Source: G713 sp034717835 (lineage in GTDB: Bacteria > Chloroflexota > Anaerolineae > B4-G1 > SLSP01). Taken from it: a stretch of DNA of 8,541 bases. The position numbers and the translations under genes are program-made. The stretch is from assembly GCA_034717835.1 (NCBI GenBank), contig JAYELZ010000248.1, positions 1 through 8,541 on the forward strand, read 5' to 3'. Positions within the stretch are counted from its first letter, which is position 1. Each line of letters begins with the position of its first letter. This document shows positions 5,201 to 8,541 of the stretch, piece by piece. The notes under the pieces are model-generated. The model saw nothing but the letters and a program-made list of their open reading frames with translations. It was not told the origin of the DNA and ran no database searches.

Positions 5201-6224
5201 ATGTTAGAGCGTTTGGATGCGCTAGAAGCGCGCTTTGATGAATTAACCCGGTTGATGTCCGACCCTGAAATAGCCCGAGATTATGTTAAAGTAACCCAAT
5301 ATGCCAAAGAGCGCGCCTCTTTTGAGAAAACGGTAGAGACATATCGGCGTTACAAGGGTACCGTGGAGGAGTTGGTCGCCACAGAGGAGATGTTGGCTGA
5401 AGTAGAAGATGCCGAGATGTTGGAGTTGACTCATGCAGAGATTAAACAGCTCACGGCAACTAAACAAACTTTGACTGAACGCCTTAAGCAATTGCTCATC
5501 CCCAAAGATCCGCGCGACGAGAAAAACGTCATTGTTGAGATTAGAGCAGGCGCGGGCGGGGACGAGGCCGGGTTGTTCGCCGCAGAACTTTTCCGCATGT
5601 ATGCGCGCTATGTTGAGCATCAAGGCGGATGGCAACTACGCATCATCAACGAAAACCGTACGGGTATAGGCGGCCTAAAAGAAATCATCTTCCAGGTGAA
5701 AGGGAAACGGGCTTTTTCGCACCTAAAGTACGAGAGTGGTGTGCATCGCGTGCAACGAGTCCCCACAACAGAATCTAGCGGACGCATCCATACTTCAACC
5801 GTCACCGTGGCGGTGCTGCCAGAAGTGGATACGGTGGAAATTAATATCAATCCCAACGATTTGGATATCAGCACCTATGGTTCTTCTGGCCCTGGTGGGC
5901 AGCACATGCAGAAGAACGATACCGCGGTACGCATCGTCTACAAGCCCACCGAGATGGTGGTGACTTGTGAGAGTGAGCGTTCGCTGACGCAGAACAAGCT
6001 CCAAGCGCTGGCTGTGTTGCGTGCCCGGCTCTATGAGCTCGAGCGCCGCCGGCAGGAAGAGGAGATTGGTTCCGCCCGGCGCGCTCAAGTGGGAACCGGT
6101 GAGCGCAGCGAGAAGATTCGCACTTACAACTTCCCGCAGAACCGCGTGACCGACCATCGCATCGGCAAATCCATCTATGATTTACCATCTGTCATGGAAG
6201 GGGAGATCGGGAAATTTATCGAGG
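5201..6224 (+). CDS. prfA: Peptide chain release factor 1 (3' end in gap)
   Basis: Release factor 1, which reads UAA and UAG in the ribosomal A site and triggers peptidyl-tRNA hydrolysis. Domains follow the family: a helical N-terminal domain (about 1-105), then the IRAGAGGDEAGLFA region (114-127), the stop-codon reading motif PTT at 188-190 (the RF1 form PxT, not the RF2 form SPF) within HRVQRVPTTESSGRIHTS, and the catalytic GGQ at 232-234. The residues after GGQ are HMQKNDTAVRI, where E. coli RF1 has HVNTTDSAIRI. The start ATG follows AGGAG (5189-5193) at seven bases. Sequence is known for 341 residues; the family is usually about 355-360, so roughly the last 15-20 residues lie in the N run. 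The frame can be read through the Ns into the other side, but that continuation belongs to a different, opposite-strand gene. Confidence 0.96.
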
Positions 6225-6324
6225 NNNNNNNNNNNNNNNNNNNNNNNNNNNNNNNNNNNNNNNNNNNNNNNNNNNNNNNNNNNNNNNNNNNNNNNNNNNN
6301 NNNNNNNNNNNNNNNNNNNNNNNN
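6225..6324. other. Assembly gap of 100 Ns
   Basis: Exactly 100 unknown bases, the usual placeholder for a scaffold join of unestimated size. It cuts the 3' ends of prfA and of the glycoside hydrolase. The true distance, and any gene that might sit there (prmC often follows prfA in bacteria), cannot be judged. The order across the gap rests on the assembler alone. Confidence 0.98.
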
Positions 6325-7411
6325 GGATGGCATAGCGAGCTTGTTGCTCCTCGGTAACGCGCCCATAGACGGCGGGCAACCCTTCAGGGACAACATTGCT
6401 ATTCAGCTCGGTGAGCCAGATAGGTTTAGCGGCATCTCCATTAGCGACCATCAAGTCACGGATCCAGCGAGGCCGGGAGAAGTTGGTCAGATTGGGGCGC
6501 ATCCGGCGATCGGTAGGCCCGGACCAGAGCATATAATCGTTGACTGCCATGATATCGAAGCAATCCCCGGCCCCCGCTTGATACATGCGTTGTAAAAAGA
6601 CTAGATCCATCAGGGCATTCCCGCCATCTGGCCGGGGCGTACCCAGCGCCACGGTGGGTGCCAATGCGCCACTGATCACTACGGCTTGCGGATCGGCGGC
6701 TTTGATGCGCGCGTAGGCCAGACAGAGTAGCCGGGTGTAGGCCTCGGGATCAACTGGCCGGTTGCCCCATTCGGGATAGATGTTCGGCTCATTCCAGACT
6801 TGATAGAAGCGGATGCGTCCCCGGTAGCGAGATGCCACGGCTGCCACAAAATCGCCGTAATCGGCAAAATCATCGGGAGGAGCATAGACGCCAAGCTCAT
6901 CGCCGGCGGCCCGGCTCCAAGTTGGCGGATTGCTCAACCGGACAATGATTCCCAGCTGGTATTGTTCCGCGCCAGCAACTAGCTGATCGTATTTCTCCCA
7001 CGCGGAGCGATAGGGTTCGTGGCGGCGATCCTCGAAATCGCCTTTCCCGTGAATCTCAATATCTTCCCAGGGGAATTCCTGCCGGATCCAGCGGAAACCG
7101 GCCGCACTAATCATCTGGAGAGAACGCGCGCGTTTTTCAGGCTCCACTTCCTGTTCCAAGAAGGTATTGACGCCAAAGGGGGACAAATCTGTGTAAACAA
7201 CAGGGACTTCATCCGCAGTTTGCGGTAAGGGACGTGCTAGGGTAGCCCCCCACTGGAGCAAGCCGCGCAACTGCGCCATGCGATCTTCTTCGCCGGTGAG
7301 CTGGTAGGGCCACTCCGGAAAAAGGATTACACTGGAGGCTATCCCCCAGCATGCCACCAGCAGGAGCAGCCACCCCAGCCTGGACTTGCGAAGGAATGAC
7401 AAGCAAGTCAC
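6325..7411 (-). CDS. Membrane-anchored TIM-barrel glycoside hydrolase (3' end in gap)
   Basis: A glycoside hydrolase of clan GH-A type; family (for example GH39- or GH5-like) and substrate are not determined. About 362 residues are visible. The N-terminus has a short basic stretch (RKSR) and a hydrophobic segment, about 12-31, that could be a signal anchor or an uncleaved signal peptide, so the enzyme should act outside the cytoplasm. The barrel starts near 74 (TDLSPFGVNTF). QVWNEPNIYPEW (204-215) supplies the likely acid/base E208, and IWLTELNSN (331-339) the likely nucleophile E335; their spacing of 127 residues fits clan GH-A. LGIIVRLSNPPTW (153-165) and GFRWIRQEFPW (105-115) match strands of such barrels. 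The start is the GTG at 7409-7411, overlapping the upstream stop as GTGA, which indicates translational coupling; no separate ribosome binding site is visible. The last barrel strands are in the gap. Confidence 0.85.
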
Positions 7412-7785
7412 CTATGGCGGGGTTGAATCGGGGTTGCTTTGAGCATAATCTCTGTGGAGAACGATATTTTAGGATTGCTGATATATTTGCGCACTTGGGC
7501 CAAGTGCTTTTGGTAATCTGCCAACAACTCCTCGTCGTTGCCTTTGTACCCGCTGATGCTGCGTTGCGCGCAAGTACAACATCCTAAAGAGGCCCGGTAG
7601 CTATCTAGGCTGCAAGTTAGGCAGCTGCTTTCATCAATTATCAGTAAACCAAAGGCCAATACCTCTTCGTGATTATTGGGCAAAGTGAGAATGTGATCTA
7701 TTAATTCGTGCCACTGATCGCCGCGTAATCCACGGAGAGATTTGATACAACTGGGGGGAAAAAGAATTTCGCTATCAGGATACAT
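7408..7785 (-). CDS. Small Cys-rich protein of unknown function
   Basis: Not identified with a named family; 125 residues, soluble, no signal peptide. Six cysteines are present: C13, then C55 and C58 as CxxC, and C69, C70 and C72. The segment SSCLTCSLDSYRASLGCC (53-70) followed by TCAQRSI and YKGNDEELL suggests a small metal-binding or redox-active knuckle, and I recall similar unnamed proteins from Chloroflexota, though this needs a search. The start ATG at 7783-7785 follows AGGAAT at five bases. Its stop overlaps the GTG of the glycoside hydrolase gene by four bases, so the two are one operon with this gene first. Both the leading position and the coupling suggest related expression, but a functional link between a cytoplasmic Cys-rich protein and an exported hydrolase is not evident. 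Confidence 0.75.
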   Translation of the reverse strand: MYPDSEILFPPSCIKSLRGLRGDQWHELIDHILTLPNNHEEVLAFGLLIIDESSCLTCSLDSYRASLGCCTCAQRSISGYKGNDEELLADYQKHLAQVRKYISNPKISFSTEIMLKATPIQPRHR

Positions 7786-7839
7786 ATTATTCCTATTGGT
7801 TAAACATTAGTCAATATAGTTGTACTGGGGTGCCTGATT

Positions 7840-7876
7840 AAAACCGTCTAATAATAGCATATTCAAGGCGGTTTTT
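7840..7876. terminator. AT-flanked hairpin in the divergent intergenic region
   Basis: AAAACCGTC at 7840-7848 pairs with GGCGGTTTT at 7867-7875 (eight Watson-Crick pairs and one G-T) around an 18-base loop, with T-runs on both strands. It looks like a bidirectional intrinsic terminator, but no gene ends here: the flanking genes diverge. It may insulate the two promoters or form part of a leader. Confidence 0.4.
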
Positions 7877-7899
7877 CAAGGGTATTTTACACGAAAAAC

Positions 7900-7927
7900 T
7901 TGTGTGTCAGCTTGCAACTGGTAGAAT
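7900..7927 (+). promoter_or_regulatory. Possible extended -10 promoter of the E1-like gene
   Basis: TAGAAT at 7922-7927 is preceded by TGG, giving a TGnTAGAAT extended -10; the -35 candidate TTGTGT at 7900-7905 is poor, at 16 bp. Transcription near 7934 would give a leader of about 138 bases ahead of the ATG at 8072. Confidence 0.4.
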
Positions 7928-7963
7928 GGAGCCTAGTTGTGAGTCTTTTTTAATTTCGAGAGC

Positions 7964-7998
7964 AGACTTTTTAGGTTTTCTCCCAAGAAAGTCTTTTC
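7964..7998 (+). terminator. Terminator-like hairpin in the leader of the E1-like gene
   Basis: AGACTTTTT at 7964-7972 pairs with AGAAAGTCT at 7986-7994 (eight pairs plus one G-T) around 13 bases, followed by TTTC. An AGTCT at 7942-7946 could instead pair with the AGACT at 7964-7968, giving a mutually exclusive structure. The stem is AT-rich and the T-run is short, so an attenuator role is only a suggestion. Confidence 0.3.
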
Positions 7999-8071
7999 AG
8001 CGTGTCTTTTCGTGCTCGCCAGTGTTCTATTGGGGAGAGCTGTTAGGCACTAAGGATGTAATAGAGCGCGC

Positions 8072-8541
8072 ATGAACGAGAGTCAGGTCAATCAACGTTA
8101 CGCCCGGCAGCTGGCGATACCTCAAATCGGTGTGGTGGGACAGACCAGGTTGCACGCGGCGCGCGTTCTAGTGATCGGAGCCGGGGGGTTAGGTTCCCCG
8201 GCGCTCTTTTATCTGGCGGCTGCGGGGGTGGGCACGCTGGGAATTGTCGATAATGATAGAGTTTCTCTTTCTAATTTAAACCGCCAGCTACTCTACACGC
8301 CAGCGGAACTAGGTCAAAGTAAAGTGGAGCAAGCGGCGCGGCGCCTACGAGCTTTTAACCCAGAGCTCACTATCAACCCGTATATGACCCGCGTCTCACG
8401 TGAGAACGGCCTCTCTCTAGTTGCAGCTTATGACCTGGTGGTGGAAGCCACCGACAATCTGGCTACCAAGGATTTGATCAACGAGCTTTGCGTGCGGGCT
8501 GAAGTTCCTCTGGTCTGGGCGGGTGTGCAGCGTTTTGAGGG
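8072..8541 (+). CDS. ThiF/MoeB/HesA-type E1-like adenylyltransferase (3' partial)
   Basis: An ATP-dependent enzyme that would adenylate the C-terminus of a ubiquitin-like sulfur carrier such as MoaD or ThiS, for molybdopterin or thiamine synthesis, or act on another small partner; which one cannot be told. The visible 156 residues run off the window. They begin with NQRYARQLAIPQIG (7-20), the family's usual opening, then the nucleotide-binding GAGGLGS at 36-42, the VDNDRVSLSNLNRQLLY segment (59-75) with the conserved Asn-Arg-Gln, the GQSKVEQA helix with K85, and ATDNLATK (126-133), where D128 is the conserved metal-binding aspartate. The ATG at 8072 is the only plausible start: an in-frame TAA lies at 8051-8053, with no alternative between. 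The ribosome binding site is weak (AGAG at 8063-8066); AAGGA at 8052-8056 is too far away. The C-terminal zinc cysteines and any rhodanese domain lie outside. Confidence 0.93.
   Translation, partial: MNESQVNQRYARQLAIPQIGVVGQTRLHAARVLVIGAGGLGSPALFYLAAAGVGTLGIVDNDRVSLSNLNRQLLYTPAELGQSKVEQAARRLRAFNPELTINPYMTRVSRENGLSLVAAYDLVVEATDNLATKDLINELCVRAEVPLVWAGVQRFE

Noticed and set aside
6182..6324. Extension of the glycoside hydrolase through the gap into sequence antisense to prfA
   Set aside because: Same artefact on the other strand; the residues before 6225 mirror the prfA C-terminus.
5201..6595. A 464-residue release factor with a C-terminal extension, read through the Ns
   Set aside because: The frame only stays open because Ns give no stop; the part after the gap is antisense to the glycoside hydrolase. 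RF1 should end 15-20 residues after 6223.
1..8541. CRISPR array, insertion sequence, prophage or defence island
   Set aside because: No spaced direct repeats, transposase, integrase, terminal inverted repeats or recognisable defence proteins are present; the E1-like gene could belong to a CBASS-type operon, but no cyclase or effector is visible and its opening residues fit ordinary ThiF/MoeB proteins.

Overview
This is an ordinary chromosomal segment, most likely from a member of the phylum Chloroflexota recovered as a scaffolded (probably metagenome-derived) assembly. Three things point there: a sortase with a Pro/Thr-rich PPTATSTP-type linker, a style very common in Chloroflexota surface proteins; a neighbour that looks like the DUF6391 family, known to me mainly from Chloroflexota and Cyanobacteria; and a small CxxC protein that resembles unnamed Chloroflexota proteins. 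The phylum call is inference from memory of these families, not from a search. A run of 100 Ns (6225-6324) marks a scaffold join.

Layout. Positions 1-3134 hold four plus-strand genes: hypoxanthine phosphoribosyltransferase (hpt), a membrane-anchored sortase with its own promoter, a DUF6391-like membrane protein directly behind the sortase, and the delta subunit of DNA polymerase III (holA). The 136 bp between the DUF6391-like gene and holA hold only the holA ribosome binding site that I can defend. Positions 3199-4461 hold a tight pair, a stand-alone response-regulator receiver and a two-lobed GNAT acetyltransferase. A TfoX-N-like gene follows on the minus strand (4505-4855), converging on that pair. 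A strong extended -10 promoter (4944-4971) then drives two tRNA genes, Gly(TCC) and a CAT-anticodon tRNA, followed by a perfect palindromic hairpin and prfA (release factor 1), whose last residues fall in the N gap.

Beyond the gap, on the minus strand, lie a membrane-anchored TIM-barrel glycoside hydrolase (its 3' end lost in the gap) and, upstream of it with a 4-base GTGA overlap, a small Cys-rich protein. A 286-bp divergent intergenic region with hairpins and a possible promoter separates these from the start of a ThiF/MoeB/HesA-type E1-like adenylyltransferase, which runs off the window's right end.

How they fit together: most genes are housekeeping (purine salvage, replication clamp loader, tRNAs, translation termination). 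The sortase and its neighbour concern the cell envelope, and the glycoside hydrolase is probably exported or membrane-tethered. I found no CRISPR array, insertion sequence, phage gene or recognisable defence system. The points most worth a second look are the HxxEH motif in the DUF6391-like protein, the receiver/tandem-GNAT pair, the identity of the CAT tRNA, and the leader of the E1-like gene.
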